Origin: Alteribacter populi
GTDB lineage: Bacteria > Bacillota > Bacilli > Bacillales > Salisediminibacteriaceae
DNA: 64,000 bases
NCBI RefSeq assembly: GCF_002352765.1
Contig: NZ_KZ293963.1
Coordinates: 828,368 to 892,367, forward strand
Reading direction: 5' to 3'
Shown here piece after piece: positions 9,401-17,847 of this stretch; within the stretch, counting starts at the first letter, position 1; each line of letters starts with the position of its first letter. The notes beneath the pieces are model-generated. The model saw only the letters and a list, made by a program, of their open reading frames with translations, made no database searches and had not been told where the DNA came from. The position numbers were made by a program, and so were the translations under genes.

Positions 9401-9632
9401 CATCTTCACGGTACTCTGACAATCCACAATAGCCGACTACACGGTCTCCTTCCATTGCAAGGTAAGTGTAGATATTCGTTGAGTTAGCTTCTTGGGCACG
9501 GACCTGTTCTTCTGTTTGCACATCGGAGTGGCCTCCCCACCCTTCTCGACTACAGTTCCACATCTCTGCCACTGCACTTGCTAATGAAGGATCATACGTT
9601 CTGATAACGATTTCCTTTTCTGTCACTTCCAC
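6498..9632 (-). CDS. GNAT acetyltransferase fused to a large beta-rich domain
   Basis: A 1044-residue protein. GTG at 9632 is chosen as start because AAAGGAGGAGAA lies directly upstream; a 14-residue extension has none. Residues about 5-150 are a complete GNAT domain (VVGYCGLSEY..., then VRDDYHGRKIGKKLL, the acetyl-CoA loop, and NTKAVPLYKKCGFF). The remaining about 880 residues have no motif that I recognise. They are rich in beta-strand-like segments and aromatic residues, with stretches such as KSWWNPWIGG and HHYAFVLPGVPVLG, reminiscent of sugar-binding or mutarotase-like folds. No signal peptide is present, so it is cytosolic. It is co-transcribed with the amidohydrolase. Confidence 0.85.
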   Translation of the reverse strand: MEVTEKEIVIRTYDPSLASAVAEMWNCSREGWGGHSDVQTEEQVRAQEANSTNIYTYLAMEGDRVVGYCGLSEYREDEGALYIPLLNVRDDYHGRKIGKKLLLTALEETVKRKWPRLDLYTWPGNTKAVPLYKKCGFFWENRDDTVHLMNFLPTVRSTELFSAFFEQVDWYADSIREIKTEPDGKKENGFDFYTYEWGKDEHYLQVQFEKTGRGIRSCKTNEYEVMMVIEHHHCVYGKTYPVNFIVKNTSDDTIHIDITGIEQKNIHFHYEEEVTVQAGSEVTLQSHFTVLERHEDQMKMQTHPAVEANIRVNGSAVTMKTGVLCKAPVSISGKMIGSQSFLQQLDKAYIQVENNTKSPVSVYFELPENKNVQFENREYDVHLEEKEKRVIPLSYQLEGPAFYRKTLRVEATFPEHGKKENVTFDQELSFSMNVMGAGVYGECKKYIHLYYGLHHVALKKEDNSVLIERGRFNNGDYLLFYPRLGEPFSEEFSKMKPKDVSFFEENTKIGVAISYPSQEFPGVTVVRMLELTADGMMSQYFIVENHGEQMLEGLRLNEPFMFDLSETVIPYEGKWIHNKGTYNSEVNSWDEGKVSENWLFSNYKGWPAALIWDSKLKLHFHDWHILYFEHKFPIIASGDSVTTSATTFSIGTLHSVEEVRNYAGRKQNLTKWDPENVLRWGTKDRNPFIQKETVLFFDQRLSRSSDVSLEASFGNGEVISETIWTSEQAKRTWEVKTSFSSHREPVLANLTGRLSGLGFTKSTLLFPVTNEAVSYNEGQENDHSVLELDNGIFSVKAAPGFYPAVYSLKKNGIEWLASSFPEPGPKSWWNPWIGGICPTLPGLTARSVLQQNSQGQFVSLFDQHNNEWSAIKQSYTVDDHPDYKGVKIHHYAFVLPGVPVLGAMIEIEQHTGTYWPDQKVVHGFNINPGSELGDVSAQLDNNRSPTYSHHAHEQHMDGFSQLTISKAGVDDKLIILSEQSSKGLELYMNQDVILAASKRNFPLNDGELFRSDPMFFVLNKTDVPLEALRDLRSLRFDSDRNRKD

Positions 9633-9657
9633 CTTGTTCTCCTCCTTTAACCATAAA

Positions 9658-9687
9658 AGAGCACCTCCGGGCAAGGAAGGTGCTCTT
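9658..9687 (-). terminator. Terminator after ywpF
   Basis: AGAGCACCT and AGGTGCTCT arms around GCCCGG, followed on the minus strand by TTTTAT. It lies just upstream of the ribosome binding site of the GNAT fusion gene, separating the two transcripts. Confidence 0.75.
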
Positions 9688-9694
9688 AAGTTAG

Positions 9695-10204
9695 TTAGTT
9701 TGACTCTGATTCTGAATCGTAATAGCCTTTTTCTTTTACTTGTTCGTATGCAGTTGTCAAAATCCCCTGGATCGCCTGGCCGCGGTCTTTTTTACGTTTC
9801 TTAAATTCTTCATAAAGTTCGGCGCCGCTAAACCCTTCTTCAACCAACGTTTTTAATAGCATGTCGGATAAATCGTCTTTCTTAGCGACAATGACGCCAT
9901 CTAAATGGATACAGACATGATCTGTAAGGTCGTTCACTGATTTCACCGAACACACTAACGTAGCAGGGTCATTCGTCTTCTTCGTAATTGTCACCTCTGC
10001 CATGAATTGTTGATCTGCTTCTGCATATTCATTAAAAAAATCTCGCCATTCTTTATCTAGGATAGCTTCTACAAGCCAGTTTTTCTCCGCTTCTTCTTTA
10101 TTAATAATAAGGCCATCCACCAACGGAACCTGTTTCCCTTCAAGTTCCTCTGTTTCATGGTTATCAAACAAAACGGCTAATGAACATAGTTTAAACGTTT
10201 TCAT
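9695..10204 (-). CDS. ywpF: YwpF-like protein
   Basis: A 169-residue soluble protein that starts with MKTFKLCSLAVLF; the ATG at 10204 has GGAGGG upstream, whereas the longer frame has none. The beginning, VDGLIINKEEAEKNWLVEA and TITKKTNDPATLV are characteristic of YwpF, a Bacillus family with a predicted role in envelope or exopolysaccharide context but no proven biochemistry. The C-terminal 40 residues are charged and helical. Confidence 0.8.
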   Translation of the reverse strand: MKTFKLCSLAVLFDNHETEELEGKQVPLVDGLIINKEEAEKNWLVEAILDKEWRDFFNEYAEADQQFMAEVTITKKTNDPATLVCSVKSVNDLTDHVCIHLDGVIVAKKDDLSDMLLKTLVEEGFSGAELYEEFKKRKKDRGQAIQGILTTAYEQVKEKGYYDSESESN

Positions 10205-10289
10205 CAGGCAACCCTCCATCTCTTCTGGCATCCTATCATGTTCTTTCGCCAAAGAACAGCATAAACCCTCCCTCCATCACACTTTTACA

Positions 10290-10317
10290 CAAAATTGTGC
10301 GGGGACTGTCCCCGTTC
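10290..10317. repeat. Small dispersed repeat, GGGGAC palindrome
   Basis: AAAATTGTGCGGGGACTGTC and the following CCCG form a 24-base unit whose core GGGGAC.GTCCCC is palindromic. The reverse complement of the same unit occurs at 41334-41357. Confidence 0.65.
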
Positions 10318-10459
10318 TTCTTGACATTCGATAGTCGCAGACAGCACAATGACGATAAGAGTTCACCACTTCCACTTGTATGATTTTACCATTCATATTG
10401 TTTTATCATGTGCAGATGAAAGCGAAAGCATTCTTTCATATATAAGGAGAAACAAACGA

Positions 10460-11245
10460 ATGTCTAAACGAGAAGTACTTTTTACATCTTTATCTCCAGA
10501 TCTATTTAACCCACTAATCAAAAACAGGCAACCGATCATGGTCTATCAGGTTGTCCCTCTTTCTCATTATTATATAACCGAGCCGGAAAAACGTTCAAAA
10601 TATGTAACTTTCAAGTGGGATCTACTCTATAATATCTTCGAAACGGCCGATCGCGTATGGATTGAAGCGTTGCCAACACCAGAGGGATCTCTTATTCAAG
10701 GCTCAAAGAATGTCACGCCTTTTTCACAACGAGTTCTTGATGCCTGTTCTATCTTCACAAATACAGAAGTGATTTATTTACAAAAAGTGAAAACACGAGA
10801 TAATTTGAGACCTCACCGCCATCGTTCCGTGACATCTATCCAATCAATGAAGCTAACAAAAACAACTGACGCAAACGAATGTGCTCAAGATTATATAAAC
10901 TGGCTTCCGACTGTCACGCGTGGCCTCGTCCAAACTACGTTCACTACCTGCTCCATTGAAATGAACATTCGTCTGGGAAAGTCGCACATCACACTGCTCC
11001 GCCTCACCCGAACACAACCTTTTACAGAAAACTTGGCAAGCTATGCCGTAACGGAGGGACTATTAACTAAAAGCGCCACAAAAATTCCAACGGGATATTT
11101 TCAATTCCTTATTCATAGGCAGCACCTTTTTACCGCTCTTACTCACTTTCAGCCGGCACTTTGGTGGCCAATATATCGATGTACACAAGGTCCGATCCAT
11201 GCCCTTGTGATGCACTTGTATAAAAAACGCATTGAAACTAGATAA
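10460..11245 (+). CDS. Orphan hypothetical protein
   Basis: A 261-residue protein; the start is the ATG at 10460, ten bases behind AAGGAG. An earlier in-frame ATG at 10349 has no ribosome binding site. There is no signal peptide, no membrane segment and no motif I recognise. It is basic, with several short basic clusters (RPHRHR, YKKRIETR) and many aromatic residues. The gene stands alone on the plus strand between two members of dispersed repeat families, which would fit acquisition by transfer. No function is proposed. Confidence 0.65.
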   Translation: MSKREVLFTSLSPDLFNPLIKNRQPIMVYQVVPLSHYYITEPEKRSKYVTFKWDLLYNIFETADRVWIEALPTPEGSLIQGSKNVTPFSQRVLDACSIFTNTEVIYLQKVKTRDNLRPHRHRSVTSIQSMKLTKTTDANECAQDYINWLPTVTRGLVQTTFTTCSIEMNIRLGKSHITLLRLTRTQPFTENLASYAVTEGLLTKSATKIPTGYFQFLIHRQHLFTALTHFQPALWWPIYRCTQGPIHALVMHLYKKRIETR

Positions 11246-11260
11246 TTCAATACGTACCTA

Positions 11261-11353
11261 AGAAAAACAGCGTCAGCTCGCATGTTTTAAAATCTCAAGG
11301 ATGCTTTTCCCTTGAGACGAGCAGCGTGAAGGTAGCTGTCCTCTTATAAATTC
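11261..11353 (+). repeat. Dispersed 85-90 bp repeat, copy 1
   Basis: It contains a hairpin (TCTCAAGG ... CCTTGAGA) followed by GACGAGCAGCG, TGAAGGTAGCTGTCC and CTTATAAATTC. Closely related copies lie at 34780-34870 and 49985-50070. This copy begins 15 bases after a stop codon. Confidence 0.8.
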
Positions 11354-11358
11354 TTTTA

Positions 11359-11392
11359 AAAAGATGCCCAACCATCGTCGGGCATCTTTTTT
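11359..11392. terminator. Bidirectional terminator
   Basis: AAAAAGATGCCC pairs with GGGCATCTTTTTT around AACCATCGTC, between two convergent genes. Confidence 0.85.
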
Positions 11393-11398
11393 CCAACT

Positions 11399-12401
11399 TC
11401 ATTCAAGTCCGTCTATCGTGTCTGCATCACCGTATGCGATCGGGGCATTTTCAACACGATCAAAGCTTTGTTCGAGATCCTGATACAACCGGACACCTTC
11501 AAGAGATATTACGGCTGAACCTGTCGGAGCAAAGTAATATAACGGGAACGGTTCGGGCTTCACCTTAATTTCACCGGCTTCTTGGATTGGAAATACCGTT
11601 AAAAATCGGTCAATAACCTGGAAGGCAATCCCATAGATGAAAGTCGTATTTAAATACTCCGTCTTTATCTCATCAAGATCGCCTTCATTTAGATACTCAT
11701 AGTAACTCCGCCATTTTTGCTCCGCCACTCGACCAGCAGCAGTATGGGGAGAAATAAAAAAGATCATTAGTAGGTTGGATAAAGCAGCTAAGAAAATACC
11801 AAGGCCTAAAAAAAGGAAGCATAAATACAAAAACACTGCTGATAACAATCCCAACCACACCCGTTATGATCACAACTAACCTGGGTAAGGTAAGCGGCCG
11901 GTACAAATCCAACTTTTCCATTGTAACGACTGTTTCTTTTTCCCACTGATGCAATTCTTGTAAATAACTTTCCATTCTGTCTTTATCAGATGTGAACCGC
12001 TCGAGGTCATCTACTCTAAAAGCCCCTTTATCTCCAATACGATAGAGAAGCCACTGTAATAAATAGCGTTCATCGTTTGTTAACGGTTCATGTTTACTTT
12101 CTTTTGTTTGGTCAGTAAAAACATACGATTGCTCATTTTCTATAAAGTTTAGTTTTACAGCTTTTTTTGATACTAAGTGCAAAAGCCCGGCTGTCATATC
12201 ATTTGAAGATAAACCTCGTCTTAATATCAGCTTAACAACTACGGCCGGACTGAGCGAGGTTTTCTCCACGACGGAGAGCTTTTTTTCAACTTCTTTATTT
12301 AAAGAGGTCGGACCTTTCCGTTTTTTCTGCTCAATCACCCAAACAGTAACTGCTACACCAGTAATTAAAGTCAACATTGCGATCCCGGAAAAAAGTAACA
12401 T
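11399..12401 (-). pseudogene. DUF2207-like membrane protein gene with frameshift
   Basis: Two overlapping frames together make one protein. The first (from ATG at 12401) has a membrane segment (residues 3-22) and the cytosolic pattern SLSPAVVVKLILRRGLSSND of DUF2207 proteins, then a second membrane hairpin. The frame is lost at a run of seven A (11809-11815, T on the coding strand). Removing one base joins it to the second frame, which continues LGLGIFLAALSNLL..., KWRSYYEYLNEGDLDEI and the family's C-terminal region up to 11399. The usual N-terminal extracellular domain of the family is absent. It may be a pseudogene, a phase-variable slip site or a sequencing error. Confidence 0.75.
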
Positions 12402-12455
12402 AACTATATGTCCCCCTTCTCCATATTTTTGTATATATGTTTATCACACTAAAAG

Positions 12456-12545
12456 TGCGTGTTCAAAAGGAGCATAAAAATAGCCGAGTAGGTCGAGACG
12501 GAGAAGCGAGCCAACGAGCTTCCTCAGGATTGGGTGGCTCCTGCG
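12456..12545. repeat. GTTCAA-arm repeat, partial copy
   Basis: TGTTCAAAAGGAG at the left matches the arm of the dispersed hairpin family; inside, GCCAACG and CGTTGGC form a further stem. The right arm is not recognisable. It occupies the gap between the DUF2207-like and VTT genes. Confidence 0.45.
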
Positions 12546-12566
12546 TTGGCCACATGTTTTTAAAAT

Positions 12567-13271
12567 TCAAGATAATTTCCGTTCAGGTACCGACGTGTAT
12601 TTCTTTGTTAGCACCATTTTTCTAAAATAGTAAGTGAGAATGATAACACAATAGAGCACAAACCCTGCAATCGCCCAGATAAGAAAGGAGTCACTTGCTA
12701 CATCTTCTATCCATAAAGGAGAAGATAATAACGATAACAGCCAGACCATGGACAGATTTCCAAACAGAGACGACCAAAAATAAGCCTTCCAGTTAATCGG
12801 TGTGAAAGCAGCTGCCGCTGAAATCAAGTTGCTTGGAAAAACGGGAATGCTTCGGAGGACAATGATCATACACACACCATATTCGCTAATCCAACGGTAA
12901 TATCGATCAAATTTTTCTTTCCGCTTTGACCAAATCCGCTCAGAAATGCGATGGTTAAAATGCTTAACTAGATAAAAACAAGCGAGTGCACCTAAAAGGG
13001 TTCCTATTAAACTATAAACCGCTCCTTCAATCACACCAAATGAAAGAAGGTGGACGACGATAATAAGGAGAACAGGAAAAAGAGTAAAAATATTTTGTAA
13101 AATCATTAATGGGATCGTAACAAATAACAGGAAGTACCCCATTTCCTCGAAAAGCGTATCTATAAAATAGTCTACATTATTACTTCTTGCCTCTGTCACC
13201 CAATCACTTTGCCAAACAACAATCAAAATGATAAGAAGAGCAGCGCCGGATAACCACTTTTTCAAGCGCAT
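12567..13271 (-). CDS. TVP38/TMEM64 (VTT) family membrane protein
   Basis: A membrane protein of about 234 residues with an N-terminal anchor and about five further hydrophobic segments. VLRSIPVFPSNLISAAAAFTPI is the conserved R.IP.P...N...G/A-type motif of the VTT (SNARE-associated, DedA-related) domain, a family linked to lipid scrambling or undecaprenyl-phosphate traffic. ATG at 13271 is reported, but the SD sequence GGAAGGTGAT overlaps it, so TTG at 13265 is perhaps the true start. A second family member lies at 31717-32382. Confidence 0.85.
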   Translation of the reverse strand: MRLKKWLSGAALLIILIVVWQSDWVTEARSNNVDYFIDTLFEEMGYFLLFVTIPLMILQNIFTLFPVLLIIVVHLLSFGVIEGAVYSLIGTLLGALACFYLVKHFNHRISERIWSKRKEKFDRYYRWISEYGVCMIIVLRSIPVFPSNLISAAAAFTPINWKAYFWSSLFGNLSMVWLLSLLSSPLWIEDVASDSFLIWAIAGFVLYCVIILTYYFRKMVLTKKYTSVPERKLS

Positions 13272-13404
13272 CACCTTCCATATATAAAACGAATTCTTAA
13301 GTCAATTATACTGAAACCACGTTCCTAGCACAATGAAAGCTTCCGTTACATAATCCCTCACTTTTTTCGCAAAATAAACAAGGTAAGGAAAAGTGAGGTA
13401 ACCT

Positions 13405-14766
13405 ATGGCTAAGACAAATAAAAAAGCAGAAAAAATGTTAACATGGTGGCAATTATCATTATTAGGTATTGCCGCTACAATTGGTACAGGGTTTTTCCTC
13501 GGCTCGAGTATTGCGATACAAATGGCAGGGCCTTCGGTAATCTTTGCCTACATCTTTGCTGCGATAGGGACGTATTTTGTTTTCGAAGCTCTTGCCAAAA
13601 TGACGATTGATAACCCCGAAACCGGGTCTTTCCGTACTTATGCAAGTAATGCATACGGCCGCTGGGCAGGATTTAGCAGCGGCTGGGTTTATTGGGCTTC
13701 TGAGATGCTCATCATGGGAAGTCAATTAACTGCTTTAGCGATCTTTACTCGACTCTGGTTCCCTGGAATCCCCATTTGGATATTTGCGGCTATTTACGCG
13801 ATCCTTGGTATTTTAGTAATTTTATTAGGATCTTCTACATTTGACCGTGTCGAGAATGTACTTGCTGTTATGAAAGTTGCGGCCATTCTCATGTTTATTA
13901 TACTGGCAATCATTGCCCTTCTTGGGCTACTTGGGGTAAAGCCTGGAAAACTCGAGTTACCTCGAAGCTACGATGCTCTATTTCCTACGGGGGTTAAAGG
14001 GCTAATGCCAGCATTTATCTATGGTTTTTACGGTTTTGCCGGTATTGAAATTGTCGGTTTGTTAATTATACGCTTAAAAAAGATGACCGACGCAACGAAA
14101 TCAGGGAAATTGATGCTGCTTACCTTAGCGTTAATTTATATCACTTCTATTGGACTAGCGTTATTACTTGTACCTTGGGATACATTTACGACCGATGAAA
14201 GCCCTTTCGTGACGGCGTTAAACCGCTTTAGAATTCCTTTTATTATGCATATTTTTAACGGCGTTTTCATTATTGCAGGCTTTTCCACGATGGTGGCCTC
14301 TATGTTCGCCGTGATCCGCATCCTTGTGGTACTTGCAGGAGATCGAGATGCTCCAGCTTTTTTAGCTAAGAAAATAAATGATAAACTCGCCTTACCCGCT
14401 ATTAGCTTTATGGCATTTTGGGTGATGGTTTCGGTGATCTTTTCCATGATCGTTCCCGGTCGTATATACGAGTACTTCACAACTGCGGCAGGTATTATGC
14501 TCTTATACAACTGGCTGTTTATACTTGCCTCCTACGGCAGATTACTTGAATTGAGCATGATACAACAATTGAAGCGTGTTTCAGGCGTTATTCTAATACT
14601 ACTCGCTATTTTCGGGACAATCTTTCATCACATTAGCCGTCCTGGTTTTTTTATCAGCATCATCTTTCTCATCATCGTGGCGGTCATTACCCTAATAATG
14701 CGGCACCACTGGAATAAGCCAAAAGACCCTGAAATCCCTTCCCTTTTTACAAAAATAAAACGTTAA
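13405..14766 (+). CDS. APC-family amino acid permease
   Basis: A 453-residue transporter with about 12 membrane segments. TIGTGFFLGSSIAIQMAGPSVI in TM1 is the substrate- and Na-site loop of amino acid/polyamine/organocation permeases, and GFYGFAGIEIVGLL in TM6 fits as well. It resembles the AapA/YbgF-type group of Bacillus; the amino acid transported cannot be read from the sequence. GTGAGGT precedes the ATG. Its 3' end overlaps the convergent LysE gene by 20 bases. Confidence 0.92.
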   Translation: MAKTNKKAEKMLTWWQLSLLGIAATIGTGFFLGSSIAIQMAGPSVIFAYIFAAIGTYFVFEALAKMTIDNPETGSFRTYASNAYGRWAGFSSGWVYWASEMLIMGSQLTALAIFTRLWFPGIPIWIFAAIYAILGILVILLGSSTFDRVENVLAVMKVAAILMFIILAIIALLGLLGVKPGKLELPRSYDALFPTGVKGLMPAFIYGFYGFAGIEIVGLLIIRLKKMTDATKSGKLMLLTLALIYITSIGLALLLVPWDTFTTDESPFVTALNRFRIPFIMHIFNGVFIIAGFSTMVASMFAVIRILVVLAGDRDAPAFLAKKINDKLALPAISFMAFWVMVSVIFSMIVPGRIYEYFTTAAGIMLLYNWLFILASYGRLLELSMIQQLKRVSGVILILLAIFGTIFHHISRPGFFISIIFLIIVAVITLIMRHHWNKPKDPEIPSLFTKIKR

Positions 14767-15382
14767 AAGCTTGAATTGCAAAATAAATACCAAACCCGAT
14801 CAGGGAAATCCCTGATAAGAGAGAAATAAAAAAGAGGAAGCGGTTTGTCAACAGTTTTTTCATACTGCTCGAAATAAGCGCCATCGTCACGTCCCATGAC
14901 GCAATTCCAACAAAGATACACGCTGTGTATAAAATAACTTCGTTTGTGTCATAATTACTCACAGTTTTAGCAAGAACAGAGCCAAAGATCCCTAACCAGA
15001 ATAGAATCGTGAGGGGATTAAATAATGACATAAAAAATCCTGACAAGAATGATTTTGTATAAGGCTGCTTCACCCTAGACTTTTGATAATGATCGGCTGT
15101 GAGTTCGCGTGCACCTTGTAGACTTTCAATACCGGTATACACTAACACAAAGAATCCGAATAACCATAAGAATACTTGAATAAACGGAATGCCGATAATG
15201 TGGACAACACCGAGGAAAACAAGCAACATATAGATCCCATCTGCTGCAGTTGCTCCTAAGCCGACCAGCCATGAATGGATAAACCCATTTTTTATCCCTC
15301 TGTCAAGCTGGGCTGCATTAACAGGGCCGATGGGTGCTGCAAGTGACAGCCCTAAAATGATGTATGTTAAAAAAACACTCAT
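14747..15382 (-). CDS. LysE/RhtB family amino acid exporter
   Basis: A 211-residue membrane protein starting at the ATG at 15382 behind GGAGGTC. SLAAPIGPVNAAQLDRGIKNGF is the LysE-family signature in TM1 and SLFNPLTILFWLGIFGS matches the second conserved repeat. Six hydrophobic segments are visible. Members export basic or neutral amino acids. The convergent APC importer overlaps its 3' end. Confidence 0.9.
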   Translation of the reverse strand: MSVFLTYIILGLSLAAPIGPVNAAQLDRGIKNGFIHSWLVGLGATAADGIYMLLVFLGVVHIIGIPFIQVFLWLFGFFVLVYTGIESLQGARELTADHYQKSRVKQPYTKSFLSGFFMSLFNPLTILFWLGIFGSVLAKTVSNYDTNEVILYTACIFVGIASWDVTMALISSSMKKLLTNRFLFFISLLSGISLIGFGIYFAIQAFNVLFL

Positions 15383-15492
15383 CGAATGACCTCCAACTTT
15401 ATTATTTAGTACAAACAAACGCTTGTACAGTTTATTAGTGGAGAACGATTCTTAACACTATAAATGGCCACATTCAGAGAGTTTTTTCCATA

Positions 15493-15522
15493 CAAAAAGG
15501 GTGGATAAGATTTCCACCCTTG
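15493..15522 (-). terminator. Terminator after 95-aa gene
   Basis: AAGGGTGG pairs with CCACCCTT; on the minus strand the hairpin is followed by TTTTTG. Confidence 0.75.
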
Positions 15523-15527
15523 TGAAT

Positions 15528-15815
15528 TCATCTATTTTTTTCTGTCATGTCAAGGTCAACCTTTTTACCGCCTACTGTAAGATAAGAATAAACGTCTAAG
15601 TCAGGATTGATTTTCATTAACCCTTGCATGTAAGGCTTCACCAAATCCTTAAAATCTTCGGTGACCCCTTCGTTTTCTAACACGCCATACACATAAATCT
15701 TCTCTTTACCATCCATTAAAAAGGCCAAATATCCGACGGGCTCATTATGGTGTGTCACAATATTTAAAACTTGAGCATCTTCTTTAAAGAATTCCGGTGA
15801 GAAATAAATTTGCAA
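15528..15815 (-). CDS. Conserved hypothetical protein, 95 aa
   Basis: TTG start with AAGGAGGGG eight bases upstream. The protein is small, soluble and alternates beta strands and helices: VTHHNEPVGYLAFLMDGKEK is followed by IYVYGVLENEGVTEDF. The layout recalls half of a GNAT-like fold, but the acetyl-CoA loop is missing. I cannot assign a family. It is a single-gene unit with its own terminator. Confidence 0.7.
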   Translation of the reverse strand: MQIYFSPEFFKEDAQVLNIVTHHNEPVGYLAFLMDGKEKIYVYGVLENEGVTEDFKDLVKPYMQGLMKINPDLDVYSYLTVGGKKVDLDMTEKNR

Positions 15816-16057
15816 GGGAACCCCTCCTTACAGTAAATTGTTCCCATAATAAAAATTAAAATGTATTTTCTCCGATTCTAAACACTAAGGTCAAACTCGC
15901 AATTATAAGGGGTAATTAACGAGCGATTTGATCATCATTCTAGACCGTTTAGGATTTTGAATTAGTTTCATAATTCATCTGTCTATTAGTGAATACAAAC
16001 CCAGAATAATATTTTTTCGTAATTTTGGGTTGTTGCTTGGTGTTAAATTAAGAGTAA

Positions 16058-16290
16058 CTTTATGTAGCTCCGTTGGCCTCCATCTGCTCGCTTTCCGCGG
16101 ACGAACCGCCAAGCCTCCTCGGGGAAAGCGCCCTGCGGGGTCTCGGCTGGCCCGTTTTTCCGCGGGAGTCTCGCAGATTCCGGACAACTACGTAGGGGGC
16201 AAAAAGACTCTCATAGACATGAGGGGTTTCCTCCCATTTCATTTCGTTTGTTTGGTCACTTACTAAATGCGACATTTGGGGAGGTGCTTC
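16058..16290. repeat. Long imperfect palindromic repeat, unoccupied IS target
   Basis: About 140 bp of GC-rich imperfect palindrome (TTTCCGCGGACGAACCGCC near the left, TTTTTCCGCGGGAGTCTCGC near the right), followed by about 100 bp conserved with the flank of IS copy 2 (CCTCCCATTTCATTT, GTTTGTTTGGTCACTTACTA, ACATTTGGGGAGGT). Both IS110 copies interrupt relatives of this repeat exactly at the GGAG that here lies at 16165-16168. Confidence 0.8.
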
Positions 16291-16316
16291 TCGGTAGAGT
16301 CGGATTTTAGCGCTTT

Positions 16317-16393
16317 ATGTCGAATCGCTGATATGATGCGATTTGCGCAGGTAAAACGCAATATCCACAGAGATAATACTCAAAATCAGCGAT
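16317..16393. repeat. Inverted repeat in gene-free stretch
   Basis: TCGAATCGCTGAT at the left and ATCAGCGATCGAA at the right enclose about 55 bases. No gene can be seen between 15816 and 16601 apart from these structured repeats and the hairpin at 16460. Confidence 0.5.
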
Positions 16394-16460
16394 CGAATGT
16401 TCATATTATGAATTCTTTCATGAATGAAAGGCCCTTGGAGGAAATTGGCTAGAAAAAATC

Positions 16461-16500
16461 GAAAATGAACCGATTCTGAATTGTATCGGTTCATTCGTTT
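16461..16500. terminator. Hairpin, possible terminator
   Basis: AATGAACCGAT and ATCGGTTCATT pair perfectly around TCTGAATTGT, followed on the plus strand by CGTTTT. No plus-strand gene lies directly upstream, so its role is uncertain. Confidence 0.45.
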
Positions 16501-16601
16501 TAAATTCTGTTTTAGCTTTGCTATTCTCTTTTCGGATCAGGATGTTTTTCAAGAAACTTTTGAACGTACTCCAATTGGTTGTGAAAGATTTACCTACTTC
16601 A

Positions 16602-17783
16602 TTAGTTCAAAGCTGTCATTTTTTGTTTATCTGTTTTTCCTTGATCCGTTTTGAAGTAATACATTCGATACAAAAATGAACCGATAAAGCCAATCAGTGC
16701 CAACAAGAACATCGTTTGATAAAGCATGCGTACATCAAAGGCGTCAATAATGGCTCCGCCTAAGAGTGACCCGATAACGCCAGATAATCCGAAGAACACA
16801 CTAACAAATAATAGATGACCTGTTGAAGCCAACTCATATGGAACGAGCCGCGTGACAAATTGAAAAGCAGTTAAATAGAAAATACCAAACGTGAGACCAT
16901 GAAGTACTTGGAGAAATAACACTCCAGTCGGATTCGGCACAATCCCCATTAATAACCACCTTACGACGTACAGCACAGCAGCAATACTAATAAAAGTGAG
17001 TGGGTGGAACCTTCGTAACCAAAACGCGCTGAGTGCAAATACACAGGCTTCAGTTATGACACCGATAAACCAAGCTGTGCCAATCATCGTTTCGTTTCCT
17101 CCAAGCTCCACAATGTAGAGCCCAAGAAAGGAATCGTTGATACGGTGCGTCAAACTGATCGAGATCACCATTAGTAAAAACAAAGCGAACATCGGATTTT
17201 TCCCTAGACGCAATGCTTGTTTCAAGTCTGCTTTTTTCTTTGACGGTTCGCTGTCCGGTGCTTTTAGACAAAACACGATTGCAATGAGTAAGAAAAACGC
17301 AAACACGTAATAAATGTACTCAATTCCAATTACCGCTAAAATATAGCCTGACACTAATGAAGATGTACCAAAACCAAGTGAACCCCACATTCGAATACTG
17401 CCAAAGGAGACGCCCTTTTGATACGAAATTTTTTGTGCCAAACTGTCACCCAATGCTCCTGCGGGTGACATGAACGTAAAAAAGATATAAAGCAATGGAA
17501 TTAGCCAAATAAATTCTTTCATTTGAAAGACGGCAAAGCCAATGACTATTGCTCCACATAAACATAATAAAAGGACAAGTTTAACTGTCCTCCACCTATC
17601 ACTCATAAATCCCCATACAGGCTGCGCCAAGATTGCAGCAAAGGGGCCTACAGCTAATAAGAAGCCAATTTCTGATCCAGTAAGACCTAGTGATTGAAAA
17701 TATACTGGCATGTAGCTAATTATAATTGTCATTGCCGAGTGAAAAAAGAAAAGCATTCCTTTTAGCTTCCATGTTTCATGCAT
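16602..17783 (-). CDS. MFS transporter (MFS_1-like, sugar or nucleoside type)
   Basis: A 393-residue permease with about 12 membrane segments. AQPVWGFMSDRWRTVK is the MFS loop 2-3 motif (G-x-x-x-D-R) and the pattern of the first half (YMPVYFQSLGLTGSEIG) is that of the LacY/NupG-like MFS_1 group, which includes YwbF of B. subtilis. The substrate is unknown. It lies downstream of ykuI on the same strand, 64 bases apart. Confidence 0.85.
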   Translation of the reverse strand: MHETWKLKGMLFFFHSAMTIIISYMPVYFQSLGLTGSEIGFLLAVGPFAAILAQPVWGFMSDRWRTVKLVLLLCLCGAIVIGFAVFQMKEFIWLIPLLYIFFTFMSPAGALGDSLAQKISYQKGVSFGSIRMWGSLGFGTSSLVSGYILAVIGIEYIYYVFAFFLLIAIVFCLKAPDSEPSKKKADLKQALRLGKNPMFALFLLMVISISLTHRINDSFLGLYIVELGGNETMIGTAWFIGVITEACVFALSAFWLRRFHPLTFISIAAVLYVVRWLLMGIVPNPTGVLFLQVLHGLTFGIFYLTAFQFVTRLVPYELASTGHLLFVSVFFGLSGVIGSLLGGAIIDAFDVRMLYQTMFLLALIGFIGSFLYRMYYFKTDQGKTDKQKMTALN

Positions 17784-17847
17784 GTCTATCCATCCTTTTC
17801 TCTCTCCTCAGGAGATTGAACGAGCTTCTTATTTCCCTCTTACACTC

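Noticed and set aside
9633..9674. 14-codon extension of the GNAT fusion protein
   Set aside because: It overlaps the ywpF terminator hairpin and has no ribosome binding site; GTG 9632 follows AAAGGAGGAGAA.
16030..16266. Open frames on both strands in the GC-rich palindrome
   Set aside because: The frames arise from the repeat itself and are rich in Arg/Pro/Gly; there is no initiation signal and other copies are broken differently.
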